A program made the translations under genes and the position numbers. From contig SAUG01000024.1 of the NCBI GenBank assembly GCA_011316305.1, positions 62,001 to 126,000 of the forward strand: DNA of 64,000 nt, in the 5' to 3' direction. Position 1 is the stretch's first letter, and every line of letters starts with the position of its first letter. Under the pieces are notes generated by a model. The model was not told the origin of the DNA. It saw only the letters and a list, made by a program, of their open reading frames with translations, and searched no databases. This DNA is from Rusavskia elegans. Its lineage: Eukaryota; Ascomycota; Lecanoromycetes; Teloschistales; Teloschistaceae. Of this stretch, positions 12,895 through 24,480 are shown piece after piece.

Positions 12895-13270
12895 GTACCA
12901 GCGCTGGATTGGCCAATCGAGAAACTAATTAGCGTAGAGCCGCGCTGGCTATAAAGACCGCTCTTATAAGCCGGTACTAAGTACCTACGGCTATCTTCGG
13001 TTATAACGGCTGATTTTATCTATATATATCGCTTTTTACTTCTATTAGATAACTTTCTTCGTTAGTCGTTAATATAACTACTAAATACTATCTCTATTCT
13101 TTTTATAATTACTTACGTAATATAAACACTTCGTAATATTATAATCTTAGCTATACGGCTATTTAAAACTAGTTATATTTATCTATACTATAGTTATCTT
13201 ACAATTTAGTAGCTCGAACTACGTCTATAGCTATAGTTAGACTCGAACGTAACGCCTTCTAATATAAAAG
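12895..13270 (+). repeat. Gypsy LTR/leader region (GC-richer)
   Basis: This GC-richer block contains GCGCTGGATTGGCCAATC and CCGGTACTAAGTACC and lies directly upstream of a Gypsy gag remnant, so it fits a 5' LTR plus leader. The segment 13,203-13,260 recurs inverted at about 57,733-57,793 (both carry TAGCTCG...CTCGAACGTAACGCC). The exact LTR boundaries are not determined because no paired LTR is present in the window. Confidence 0.5.
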
Positions 13271-13429
13271 AACGTTATATTTTAATAATTTACTATATTA
13301 GTTTCGTTATCTCGTTCTATAAATCGAACTAATACTATTAAAACGGCTACGCCTAATATTTATATAAAAAATAAAAGATCTTTAAAAATATGGTTTATCT
13401 AGATAAATATTAACTTTATATTATATATA

Positions 13430-14780
13430 AACCAGTTTTCGAATAAAATAAGTAAAGTTCTATTTATAGAATTATTTCTAGAAAGTATAGCTTTTAACTA
13501 AATTCAGCTCTATATAGAAGACTATTTTAATAACCCGAAAAGTTAGAGGAAAAATAAAATATCCTAGATTTTTTATAGTTTTAGTGATCTGGCTACGATA
13601 ATAAAAGAAACCTTGGAAAATAATAATAAAAATAGGGTAATAGAAAGGAGACTAATAGTTTTAAAATAGTAGAATTCGGTAGCTACCTATACTATTTAAT
13701 TTAGAAGGTTAGTTTATAAGACGGACTAGAAAGACTTAGCTTTAAAAGCCTATTTCTATAAAAAGTTCTATCTAAAAATTAAAGAAACTATAGTAGCGAT
13801 CGAAAAATCTAATTCGCTAGTAGTATTTATTAAACTAGCGACTAAAATAGATATTAGATGGTACGAAATATATATAGATAAGCAAATATTTAGTAAAATA
13901 GAATTTATTAAAAGATAGTTTAAAAGAAATCTAATAGAGTTCGATATTATAGAATCTAAAAAATTATAGATTAAAGCTTACTATTTATATAGAAAAACGG
14001 AATACTTTAAAAGAAATTACCTAACTAAAAAAGTAACCGAAGTAACCGAATATTAGTTTAAAATAATAGAGGAAATACCTAGAGAAAAAGCCGAAAAATA
14101 TATAATTAAACGTTAGATAGCTTACTATAAAGATAATTACCTCGTCTATCTATCGGATAAAAAGAGATTAGGATAATATCCTATAGAATCTAAAAGAATA
14201 AAGAAAAAAAAGAAAATTAGTTATAGATTTTAAATTATATCTAATAGGAAAACCCTTTATATTAATATTTAAAATTAAAGTCCGAAAACATTAAACGATA
14301 GCTCTAATAAATAGAGAAGAAGAAAATAAAATTACTAGAGGATTCTATAAAGAAATCGCGGGATATATCTTAAAACATCCTATAGAAAAAGATCGAATTA
14401 AAAACGTAGAAGTTAAAATAAAGAACGGATTTATTAGAGTTTTAAACTTTATAATAATTACTAGTCTAAAGAAATATATCGTTCTAGATAATAAATAGAA
14501 AAAATTAATCTCGGAAATACTAGTATAGAAAAGTAATATAGGAAAGATAATAGAACTAAAGATAATATATTTCCTCGCGTATAAAAATCTTTTATATAAA
14601 AATTTTCGACCTTATATCCGGTATAAACTATTAATAAATATGTTACCTGGAAGTAAAATTTAAAGAAAAAAGCGAGGTATACGAAATCAATATCTAAAAG
14701 AAATACGAATATCTACTATAATAGTTAGCAAATAAATACGATAAAAATTAAAATATAATTAAAGAATTATAGATAGACTA
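13430..14780 (+). pseudogene. gag: Gypsy gag (-protease) remnant
   Basis: The + strand encodes a Ty3/Gypsy Gag: a capsid-like helical region at 13,440-13,920 with stops where Trp is expected, then a zinc knuckle at 13,979-14,020 in which Tyr stands at each of the C-x2-C-x4-H-x4-C positions (TGT/TGC/CAC to TAT/TAC). The region 14,240-14,560 has the look of a retropepsin domain (a KPFI-like start, then a degraded D-[TS]-G position). The zinc knuckle differs from that of the Gypsy at 58-63.5 kb, so this is a separate family. The coding region stops near 14,800, where it meets inverted Gypsy sequence, so this copy is truncated after protease. Confidence 0.7.
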
Positions 14781-14829
14781 CGTCTATAAAATCTAAAAAA
14801 GTAAATATAACTACGTACTAGAATAAAAT

Positions 14830-17110
14830 CTAGATATTAAATAAAGAATTCTAGAGTAGATACTTTAGTAATTCGCTATTTTAACGGCGATAAAACTTTT
14901 CTAATAAAAATATATAAAAGATATTATTGATTTTTAATTTAATTAAAAAAATTAATCGATAAATTTATAAATTTATATATTTCGAAATTCGATATAAATT
15001 GATAAATTTAGAAGTAATTTTCTTTAATAATTTAAATTTTAGATTCTTTATAGATATTAGTATAAAATTACTAATATTAAATTCTTTTACTTAATATTTT
15101 TTATTATAATATTTAGCCTATTTTTTTTAAATTTTATTTTAATTTATATATATCGATTCGTATAGTCTTTTTAATATATAACCTTTTTCTTTACTACTAA
15201 TATCTTTATATTTACTATTTTTCTTTACTGTATTATTTTTAACGTCTTCGAATATTATATCTAAATAATTTTTCATAAACGTTTCGAACGACTGTAAGAT
15301 ATATATATTTACGAAAACTCTGTTACGTTATATTTTGAATAAAATATAGAAACTTGTACTACGAGCGTATTACGGAATAGATTCGAGTCAATTTTATATA
15401 GTTTTTTGGTTTAAGTCAATTAGACTGAAATATTAGTTTTTATACCGTATATCTAACGCTAGCGTACTAATACTGAAGTGAATTACTTACGGAATCGACG
15501 GTTGACCGGATATCAGAAAAACAAACAAAATAATAATAAACGTTTCGAAAAATAATATATTTATAATATTATTTTCGCTATTATTATAGATAAATTTAGT
15601 TAAAAATAGAAATTTAGTTTAGTTTTTCTATTTTTTATAAATATTTATATTTAAATAATATTTTAGTAATTTCTTCTATTATTTAGTCTATCTATCTATA
15701 TTAAAATAATATATAGAATTTGAGCGATATTTAAATTTTAGATAACAATAGACTTTTAACTAGAATTCGTTTATAAATAGCCAGATTTTATTACTAATAA
15801 TACTATTAGAGATAAATCTTTTATATTAAAATTTATCGATAATAAACTTTATAAAATCTATCGCGTTAATTATTTTACTATTTTAGTAAATCCACCGACG
15901 GCTATTAGTACTAAATCTATTATACTTCGACTATATTAAATAGATAGTAATCTAGTAATAAAGTCTAGCGCTATTTCCTGGTATAGCTATATAGAATATA
16001 GAAGATTTAAAAGCTTCCTATATAGTTTATATCTATAGATTTCAATTTATTAATAGATATTAAACGTTTTTATATACTTTTTAATATATTTAAATAGTGT
16101 CTGCTAGCTATAGCTATACTAAATGAACGATAATATTCGTTTATATCTAAAATATCTAGCTATTGAATTGTTATAATATTTTACTAGAATCTTTATATAA
16201 AGTATTTTATTTTCGGATATATATAAAGAATTTTTATAAAAGAGAAAATTAATCTCTACTTCTATATTCTATAGAACGGCTTTTTTCTTTAATTTACGTT
16301 AGATAATCTTTATACGCTTTTATATATCGGCGTTTTAACTTTAAAACTAGATGAATTTATCGCGTATATTAGATGTTATTTTACTATAAGCTATTTTAAT
16401 AACGGCAGTTCTTTATACAATTTAATATAAGATATCTAGACCATAATATATATTTCTAGCGATAGATTTTATTCTATTATTTTATCTTTTATCGGAAATA
16501 GTTATCGTTAATATACTACTACCGCGTTAGCGACCTGTTATACCCGGATATAATTTTAATATATAAACTATATTATATCTTTTTATTAGTAGTAAAAAGT
16601 TAATTTTATTTTTTTAGAATTTTTAGATTCTATAGAAGGTTTTCTAGGTCCTTCCGTTATACGTCTATATAAAACGTAGTTAATTCGAATCGTTCGTAAT
16701 AAAAACGATTTAATATTAAAAATTTATTTATATAAATTGAGTTTCTATTAAAATATAGATAAAATCGTTTAGATTTAAAAATTAATATTTTTATAATCCG
16801 ATCATTTAAACGACGGATTAACTAGATTCGTTTTTTCCAAATAATAGAAAATATCGGAATCTATAGTAGCTTTTTTAATCATCTAGAGAAATTATTAAAT
16901 ATTGAATTCTTTAACTTTTATAAAACCCCGGAAATTATTATAATCTATTTGAATCTTTACTATATACTTCGCGTCTGTAAAATAACATTACTATTATTCT
17001 AAAATTTTAATAATAACGAGTAATTCGATATTATATTTTATAATTATACTCGGTAGAAATTATATTTCTAAATTAGATTATAATTATATAGTAGCGAGTA
17101 CTTTTATTAG
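14830..17110 (-). pseudogene. pol: Gypsy RNase H-integrase-C-terminus fragment
   Basis: The reverse complement matches the Gypsy element at 61.8-63.1 kb. 16,440-16,560 matches 61,870-61,985; 15,890-16,020 matches the integrase DDE stretch at 62,430-62,560; 14,860-15,080 matches 62,880-63,060 near the integrase C-terminus. It lies tail-to-tail with the Gypsy gag fragment at 13.4-14.8 kb, which belongs to another family, so the pair is a rearranged or nested junction rather than one element. It is interrupted by a small retroposon at 15,287-15,525. All frames are broken by RIP stops. Neither LTR is present. Confidence 0.75.
15287..15525 (+). mobile_element. Small retroposon related to the 3' end of repeat X
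   Basis: About 240 bp, flanked by direct repeats ATAAACGTTTCGAA (ending at 15,286 and starting at 15,526), inside the minus-strand Gypsy fragment. The uninterrupted Gypsy at 62.77-62.89 kb has no such insert. The last 75 bp (GTACTAA... then GGTTGACCGG...AAAAACAAACAAA) parallel the A-rich end of X (33,750-33,820, GGTTTACCGGGTACCAAAACC...). A TSD of up to 14 bp and an A-rich 3' tail fit target-primed reverse transcription, either as a 5'-truncated relative of X or as a SINE sharing its 3' end. Confidence 0.6.
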
Positions 17111-17118
17111 ATTAGAAA

Positions 17119-17780
17119 TAGACTGACTATTTCGGTACGGATTTCCGTCGATATTTCGGAAATCCGATCCGAGTTTTAACGAATCGATTTAATCCGACCC
17201 TTTAAATAGTTTAAGTCGATTTCTAATATTAGAATCGAAAATTAAGTTAGATTATAAAATAGAAATCGATAAAAATCTAATCCGATCTAATTTATAAATA
17301 TATTAAATAGTCGAATACTATAACTTTTATAAACAATTATTTTTTTTAATATATTATATTAGTATTAATTGATAATTCAGATAATATAAAACGGTAATAT
17401 ATTTTATTTAATACTAAATTAAATTATATTTTATTTAATCTTATTAAAATACTTTTTAATTTCTTTTTAAAAAAATTTCGTTTCTAAAATAATATTCTAT
17501 CTTCTAGTTATATTCGATAATATATATTCTATAATTTTTTAAAGTTTTTTCCATTTTTAAAGCTATAGTATAATTATAGTATTTAAATATTATTATCTAT
17601 TCTAGATTTTCCAGAATTATTTAAATTCGATTCTACTAATAAATTCTTTTTATAAAATTAAAAGTTCGTTTTATTTCTACTAAAGATATTAAATTAATAG
17701 AAATAATTTAATCTATTTACGTTAGTTTTAAAAAGTTCGAAGTATTATTTTTTTAAAAAACCTAATTTAGATTATCTTCG
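17119..17780 (-). mobile_element. hAT end fragment, partner end not found
   Basis: It begins TAGACTGACT at 17,119 with right-end-type subterminal sequence (close to 2,953 onward), and shares internal sequence with the 2.8-kb derivative around 3,180-3,230 (GTAATATATTxTATTTAATACTA). I find no matching terminus with the flanking octamer ATTAGAAA, so it is truncated or rearranged. The end is taken where the neighbouring hAT element starts. Confidence 0.55.
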
Positions 17781-17788
17781 GTAATATT

Positions 17789-18290
17789 TAGATTGGCTAT
17801 TTCGAGTCGAATTCCTATTGGTTTTTTAGAAATCTAATCTAAATTTTAGTAAATTAAATAGTATAGATCGGTTTTTAAAATTAGAACCGAAAATTAGATC
17901 GGATTATAAAATAAAAACTAATAGAAATCTAATTTACTTTATTAAACTTTCTAAATATAGTATAATATAATAATCAATTTAGTATAATACCATAATTAAT
18001 TATTTAATCAATTAATTTATTAATTTTTTATAAAGGTAATATATTTAGGTAATATATTTAGTCTTATCCAAAATTTTTAAAATAGATAGAAATAATTTTT
18101 ATACTAGAATTATACTTTTATATTAGAATTTTATTTCTATACTAAAGTTCAGCGGTTTTAATAAATCGAATTCGGAAATTCGGATTCGATCCGAAATCGA
18201 ATTGGATTAATATTTAAAAAAGTCGGAACCGATTCGGGTCGAATCGATTTTTCTAATCCGGATTCGAAATCCTATTCGACGGCCAGTCTA
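17789..18290 (-). mobile_element. Non-autonomous hAT element, 502 bp
   Basis: Termini TAGATTGGCT (RIP-altered) and GGCCAGTCTA with identical TSDs GTAATATT (17,781-17,788; 18,291-18,298). Subterminal GC-rich repeats are more degraded than in most copies, so it may be an older or more heavily mutated insertion. Confidence 0.88.
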
Positions 18291-18298
18291 GTAATATT

Positions 18299-19117
18299 AG
18301 TATAAAAATATCGATTAGCTTTGGAAATAGCTATTCGAAAACGTCAAGATTATAAAACAATACTATTTAAATTAGATAAAATAGATTTTAGACAATTTAG
18401 TAAAGTTATATTATATTACCTTTTTATATTACTTTTTTTTTTTTTATATAAAAGGTTTCAGGCTTTAATAAATTAATAGAAACTCAATAATATTTAATAA
18501 AATACTATTTAAATTCGATCTGATATCTATTTTTATATTTTAAAAAATCTTCTATTTTTTTATTATTATTTTCTATATTCTAGTTTCGAAAAAAGCTAAA
18601 CTTTACTATAAAATTTAGAATATTCGTAAATTTATAAACTAATCTATCTTTATTTTTAGTACGAAAATAGTATTTTATAAACTTTTTATTAATATTATTA
18701 TAAACTATCAATAATATTTCTTTATTAGAATTATTCGATAATCGAACTATTTTTTTTATTTTAAAAAGATAATCGAAAATAATATTATAAAATCGAAATA
18801 CTAAATAAATTCTAATATCTATAGTTTTTAAAATTTATAAATAAATGTTATAAAACGGCCGTAGTATACTATCTATAAAGAGATGAAAATACTATTTATC
18901 TATATCAAAGATAATCTTTTATATTTATAAATTTTATAAATTCTTTTCAACAAATTTATTAATAAAAAATTATAATTAATATATCCGACGAATTATAAAC
19001 TATTTTAAATTCTATCGAATATAAATATTTTAAAGTATATTTCTAGATTAGAGATTAGAATTAATCTTTTTCTAGATTTTTTTTAAAGCGAAATCTATAT
19101 TAAAAAAAAGTAGAAAT
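18299..19117. other. Unassigned degenerate AT-rich DNA
   Basis: The six frames are short and no protein motif or shared repeat was recognised. A long T-run lies at 18,428-18,445. It is the target sequence into which the SINE at 19,132 inserted. Confidence 0.5.
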
Positions 19118-19131
19118 ATAAACTATAATAG

Positions 19132-19251
19132 GGCCTGGTGGCGCAGTGGTAACGCTGCGTGACCTGGAGGCCTAACGGATCCGCGCTCCATCTCGGAGTT
19201 AGCGGAGTTAATCCAGCGGGTCGGGGGTTCGAATCCCTCGAAGGTTAACTA
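19132..19251 (+). promoter_or_regulatory. tRNA-like head with internal Pol III boxes A and B
   Basis: Box A is near 19,138-19,154 and box B near 19,224-19,240. A four-pair D-arm (GCAG/CTGC) and a T-arm (CGGGGGTTCGAATCCCTCG) can be drawn. The anticodon arm is not clear because of the inserted segment, so I do not assign an amino acid. Most likely the SINE promoter rather than a working tRNA gene. Confidence 0.7.
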
Positions 19252-19565
19252 ATACTTGAGTTTTTTCTATCGACTAAAAGTCGTTTTTACAGAGTTTAAA
19301 AATACAGGAAGACTAGACAGTAAATCGTCTCGGCCTAGCCCGATCGATCGAAGGAAATTGAGTTAATTAATAAAATTAAATAGATTACGGTTTCCCTCTA
19401 GATTTTAGTCCAGATCTAGCTCCTTCGGGAATTCTTAATTCGAGTTTTCAATAAAATACTTGAATACCAAATAATTACGTAATCTGATCGGTTTAGCGCC
19501 TCTAGCGTTAGAATCGTGAAAGACTAAAATCAAAAATCCGAATGATTAATCGTATAAATAAATAA
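19132..19565 (+). mobile_element. tRNA-derived SINE, copy 1
   Basis: A 434-bp retroposon with a tRNA-like head, an unrelated body and an A-rich tail (GTATAAATAAATAAATAAAC). The head has a box A (TGGCGCAGTGGTAACGC) and a box B (GGTTCGAATCC) of an RNA polymerase III promoter, spaced wider than in a normal tRNA by an extra segment of about 35 nt. It is flanked by 14-bp TSDs ATAAACTATAATAG (19,118-19,131) and ATAAACAATAATAG (19,566-19,579), 13 of 14 matching. An inverted second copy over its full length lies at 50,609-51,035. This copy is clearly less mutated than its surroundings. A shared tRNA gene alone is unlikely because homology continues for 300 bp past the tRNA-like part. Confidence 0.88.
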
Positions 19566-19579
19566 ATAAACAATAATAG

Positions 19580-20670
19580 TATATATCTAAAATAAATATT
19601 AGTTTTAAATTCTCGAAATTTATTTTATTTATATATATTATCTTTTTTATAATATTAAAAAAATAAATACTAATATTTCTAATTTATCTATTATTTAGTT
19701 TTTATATAAAATCGTCGCTAACTATTTATAAACTAATAGTTTCAATAAAGTTTTAAACTATTAGATTAACTATTCAAACTAGATAAATTGAAAAGTTTTA
19801 ACTTTAATTTTATTAACTATTAAATCGAATAAAAATCTTTTTAAACTTTTTTTAATATATTATTAGAACTAGTATTATCAATAATATCATATAAAAGTTT
19901 TTATTTAAATTATAAAGATTACAAAAGCCTTAATAGTTTCTAGTACTATAAACGGCTATAATAATTAGTAGAGAAAGTTATAAATCTAATTAAACGTTCC
20001 TAAAATTAATATTAAATATTAATTTACAATATAAATATTTTTAAATAGATAGTATTTTATAGATTTAAATAGATATCTAATAAAAAAAAATATATTTTAA
20101 AACTTTTAAATTAGATTTAATTTATTTACGAATAGTTTTATAACTATTAAAAACTATCTATATAAATTATATACGGTCGATAAACTTTATATCTAGACGA
20201 AATATATATAGTAATTATCTAAATTTCTTATATTTAATAGTTCGAACTAGTAGATTTAAATCTATAAAATACTTATATAGATATTAGTTCTATATAGTTA
20301 AATAGAAAATCGAATCGAATTTAATATACTTTTTTTCTATAATTAAAATAAATTTTATATTATCTTTTTATATTATCTTCAGCTATTTACGCGGATAAAT
20401 ATTTCTTTAATAAAAGACTATAAATTACGTCGTTTGATTTTTAAATAAATTATAATATTAAAGTATTTCTTTATAATAGATATATTAGAAAAATTCTATA
20501 TATAATTTTAGAGAAACTATTTATTATTAAAGTTATCTAATAGAGTTTATACTACTTTTTCGATTATATATATTCTATATCTTTATTCGACTAGAAAAAA
20601 TTAACTAGTTTTCTATAGATTTTATATTCAATACTAATAGCTATAGAAATATTATTGTTATAAATCGATT
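19580..20670. other. Unassigned degenerate AT-rich DNA
   Basis: No recognised repeat or domain. A weakly open stretch on + at about 20,380-20,640 has no family match I can name. The Gypsy LTR begins at 20,671. Confidence 0.5.
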
Positions 20671-20922
20671 TGTAATAATAATAATAGCTTGATATTTCTA
20701 TATAGATGGAAAGCTCTTCTATAAACAAGCGAACAAGGCTGAACGCTAGGCCTAATCGAGTAACGAATCTCGTAGAGCTAATAAACCGCGGTTGACGGGG
20801 CTTAGTCAGCGTATTAGTCAGCCGGTACTATCGGCCAGTACCTTTATATCTACTACGTTTTATATAAGTTCTAGATCGTTTAAATAATTTATAATAAATA
20901 TTACTAAAACGAAAAAATAGTA
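20671..20922 (-). repeat. Gypsy 3' LTR (left copy)
   Basis: It starts TGTAATAATAATAATAG and shares with 28,212-28,459 the blocks AAGCGAACAAGGCT, CGCTAGGCCTAATCG, AATAAACCGCGGTT, CTTAGTCAGCGTATTAGTCA and GCCGGTACTATCGGCCAGTA. The right boundary is set at TAGTA just before CCGCC. The core is far GC-richer than the flanks. Confidence 0.85.
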
Positions 20923-21389
20923 CCGCCTTTAATACGCTCGTATTAAACGTTTAAAAACTTTAAAAATATTAAAATTAAAGGCGCTAAAAGATTAAAAAGA
21001 AAATAACGCTATCAGAAATCGAACCCGAGCTATACTAAATCCTCTAAATAATAAAGACCGGCTAATAGAGCGGCCGAGCTAATTTCTTTATCGTTTATAA
21101 TAGAAGCGATATATACTGCTATTATATTATAGCGTATAGCAATAGAATTATCTACTTCGATGCTAATAGATAGTAGTTATAATTTACCGAATATAAAAAG
21201 GAAATATAACTATACCAAATTAAATAAATAAAACGCCGATAAAGTATAAAAATTTAAAAGCGCCTCGACTTTAGTCCGGAACGGCGTAGGAAATCTACTA
21301 GTAGTATAGACGTTTAAAATTCTAATTACGGTAGTACTATTCGAATATAATTGGATTATTAAAAATAACGAATTCTAGATATAAAGAGA

Positions 21390-21590
21390 AAACGTTTATT
21401 ATATTCGTTAATAAAATCTATATAGTACGTTAAATCTTATAGTCTATATCAGCTTTTATATTACGGCCTATAGTCTTTCTATTTAACTAAATACTAGAAG
21501 CGCTGGCGTATCTTTCGCCGATCTACTATTCGTTTTACTTCGAACTAGTTAGAATCTTCTTTTAGAAATTCTATTTCGATAGCGGGAAGT
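21390..21590 (-). pseudogene. Gypsy chromodomain (C-terminus of integrase)
   Basis: The minus strand reads F-E-V-x-R-I-V-D-R-R, then Y-L-V-K-*-K-D-Y, then a W-x-x-x-x-x-L-like segment and F-I-N-E-Y-N-K. This matches the chromodomain fold of chromoviral integrases (VERILDHR...YLVKWKGY...W-P...L...FI). The stop inside YLVK*K is a TGG-to-TAG/TAA change. The domain ties integration of this family to modified histones. Confidence 0.75.
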
Positions 21591-21949
21591 TTATTATTAA
21601 CCGGAAGTCGATTAAATAGATTATCGCCGGTAGATACTGATTCTAATTAAATTATAGATATAATAGGATAGATTTTTATAGTAGTAAATAGTTCTAATTT
21701 ATAGGCGAGGTATTCGATCTTATAAATTACTTTAAAGAGATTTATTCGTTAATACGAAAACTTTCTATTAGTAATAACTAATAGCGTATATCCGTAATAA
21801 AGTTTTAGAAAAATTTTATTATCTGGTTTAAAGGATCTGGCTTTATATAGATTATTATAACGGACTTTAAAAAGAGCGATACTAAAAGCTATTATATTTT
21901 CTACTTTTATACGTTTAATAGATTTTAGATATTTTATATTTTCCGGTAG

Positions 21950-22720
21950 TAGATCCGATAGAATACTAACCGTATTTTTAAAACGAAAATCTAATATAAA
22001 TTCGTTAGAAGCCGTATCGGTAGCAAAACTAATTATATTATTAAACCCGAATTATAGAAATAGAATAACTTTAATCTAATCTTTATCCGGATATTTCGTA
22101 AAATAAAAGTAGAAATAAATTTCTATTATTTAATTAATACGTTCCGATTATCTATTAGTTTATAGATAATACGTTATAGATACTAGAATTTTTATTTCTA
22201 ACTTCTAGAAAATCTGGTACCAGAAAGATAATATAAATTTATAATTTCTATTACTAATAATATCTAATAGAGCTTTCTAGTTATACTCGAATAAAGTAGT
22301 AATAATAAGGTTCGCCTAATTAACTACGGAATAATGAATCTATTTAAAAATTAGTAGAATATTTATAATAAATTTATATATAATTATTGAGATATAGTCT
22401 TTATTAGAAAACTTTATAGATAATACGAATATAAAGTCTATTGTAATCGTATAAAACGGTACTTTCGGAAAAATTAGATTAAAAGAGCTATAAAGCCTAT
22501 ATCGTCTCGTTTAATTTAACTAGTATTACTAACAGTATTCTATATATTCCTTAATTTTCTTATATATATTATAAATAAAGATCGATAGATAGAGTTCCTC
22601 GTATATATAATAATATCTCTAATAATATCGGTTATAAACTTTATCGATAATTTCGCCTGCGAATTTATCCGGAATATAAAATCGTTTTCGGCTATTTCTA
22701 AAAATATAGTAGAAAAGTTT
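21950..22720 (-). pseudogene. pol: Gypsy integrase remnant (zinc finger and DDE core)
   Basis: The minus strand reads from about 22,690 down: D-K-F-A-G (a common start in fungal Gypsy), an HHCC-like finger with Tyr for His/Cys, Q-T-R-R-x-R-x-Y-x-S-L (the usual RRHRPYG...L block), PFHTITxDF with the first catalytic Asp region, later I-S-x-R-x-Y-K-F (ISDRDPKF) and the TDGQSER-like block near 22,150. All changes are RIP-type. A 66-residue open frame at 22,540-22,740 in another frame is a shadow of this domain. Confidence 0.75.
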
Positions 22721-23229
22721 ATTATATATTCGAAAATCAATACTAGATATACGATATTTATTATTTTTAATATTAGAGTTCAGTTTCTAGATTCGTAATA
22801 TTATAATAATTCTAGTCTATCGTCTATTATTAGTATAATCTTTTTTAATACGTTATTTAAATTCGTTTACTATTTCGACGAACGTTATATAGTATATAGA
22901 TATAATAATATCCGAAATATACTAGAAAATATTTTCTTTATTATTAATTTTAATACTTCCGTATAGTATATCTAGAATACCTTTTTTATTATTAATCGGA
23001 ATATAGAGGACTTTTATTTCGAATCGTAATAAAATACTAGAAACGATATTAATCTTGTCTGCTTTATAGCGCAGTTTAATAATAAAGGCCGAGAGATACT
23101 ATAATATATAAATAAGCCTTAAATTCAATTTATCTATACTCGTTATTTTAAACGAAATCTATTTTAAAATCGGGACTACCGCCGAGTAATTAGTATATAT
23201 AATTACTAGTAGCTTTAAAAATAAATCGA

Positions 23230-24480
23230 TAAAGTAGCGAGCCTTCCTTACTATTTAGATAATTCTAGCGACTTCTAATTCGGTAGACTAATAATTCTAT
23301 TCGGCGCTATTAAAGTATTTATTTAAAAAGATTATAGGCTGTACTTTAGTAGATAGGAAATCTTTATCGGGATTTTATTTAATATAATAGATAAATACTA
23401 TAAAGCCGAACTACTTTAATATATCTAGGTCGATGAAAAACCTCCTCGTAGAATCGAAATAGTAGAAGAAAATTAGTAGTTTAAACGCTATCTATAGTAT
23501 TCGAAATAATTTCTTTTTTTCTAGAATAGGATTATATTTTAATTTCGTTAATTAGAATTTTTATATAAAACCTTTAAAGCCTCGTCCGAATCCTTTCGTA
23601 AATAGAATCTTTCTTTTCTATAGAGGTTCGACGAGCTATATATATCCTGCGATTATATAATAAAGCTATCTAGTTGTTTCGAAATAGGTTTCTAGATCCC
23701 GTAGATATTTAGAAAAAGCTTTTTCCGAAATAACTTTAATTTTATCCTCTAAAATTTTCATTCCTAATATTTTAACGCGTTATCAGAGCAAATAAATTAA
23801 AGAATATTCTATAAATAACTTAGAAAGCGTAAAATTAACTCGTTTTTCTCGGAATAGGACGAAATTTTAATCTAGATATTCTAAATACTCTTTTAAACTA
23901 TATAAGATAAAATAATATTATCTATATAGATTTTAATAAAATCTTTAAATAAACGGAATAGTTTATCGGTCTAGTACTATATATATAGCGATAAACCTTT
24001 ATATTCTATAAATACTACCGAAGTATATTTCTATCCGCGTTAAAAAACTATAGTAGACTTATAACAGTTACGGCGTTTAACTCTAAACTAATAAAATTAT
24101 CTTATAGTATTAACGACCGAAATATAAGAATACTCTAATATTAAGGCGATAATATCCGTTTATAATAGAAGAAAATAACTATCCGATTCCGTAATAGTAT
24201 TAAAATCTCGAATATTAATTACTATTCGTCTTTTTTTTATACTATCTAGAAAAGTTTTCTATACTATAAAAATAGGATATATAGAAAAACTTAGCTATTC
24301 GGAATATTCTATTTTACTTTATTTATAAAGTTTATTAAAGATTTTATATAGTTTATTACGATTTATATAATTTAGATTATAAATCTTTAAAAGCGTATAC
24401 TTCGTTCTTTTTTTTAGAAATATCTACTATAATTTCTTAATCGGTAAATATATTCTTATATTTTTTAGTAACGGCGGCTA
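23230..24480 (-). pseudogene. pol: Gypsy reverse transcriptase-RNase H remnant
   Basis: The minus strand reads, from about 24,300 down: K-T-F-L-D-S-x-K-K-R-R-I-V-x-D-I-R-x-L-N (the fungal Gypsy RT start RVVIDIRGLN), S-D-S-Y-x-L-P-L-Q-T-D-I-I, then F-I-K-I-Y-I-D-N-I-I at about 23,908-23,932, where the catalytic YVDD has become YIDN by G-to-A. Farther down, LEDL/YL and F-E-A-L-x-x-A-F mark the connection, and the RNase H start (D-L-D-A-like) lies near 23,440. Order and spacing are typical. Every frame is broken by stops, so the element cannot encode an active enzyme. Confidence 0.85.

Noticed and set aside
19132..19251. Functional tRNA gene
   Set aside because: Box-to-box spacing is too long and the anticodon arm is unclear. 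Homology with the second copy continues 300 bp beyond the tRNA-like part, and both copies have TSDs; a SINE explains all of this.
22540..22740. 66-codon open frame on the minus strand
   Set aside because: It overlaps, in another frame, the Gypsy integrase remnant on the same strand. The integrase blocks (RRxRxY...PFHTIT, ISxRxYKF) are in the neighbouring frame, so this frame is a by-product of AT-rich DNA.
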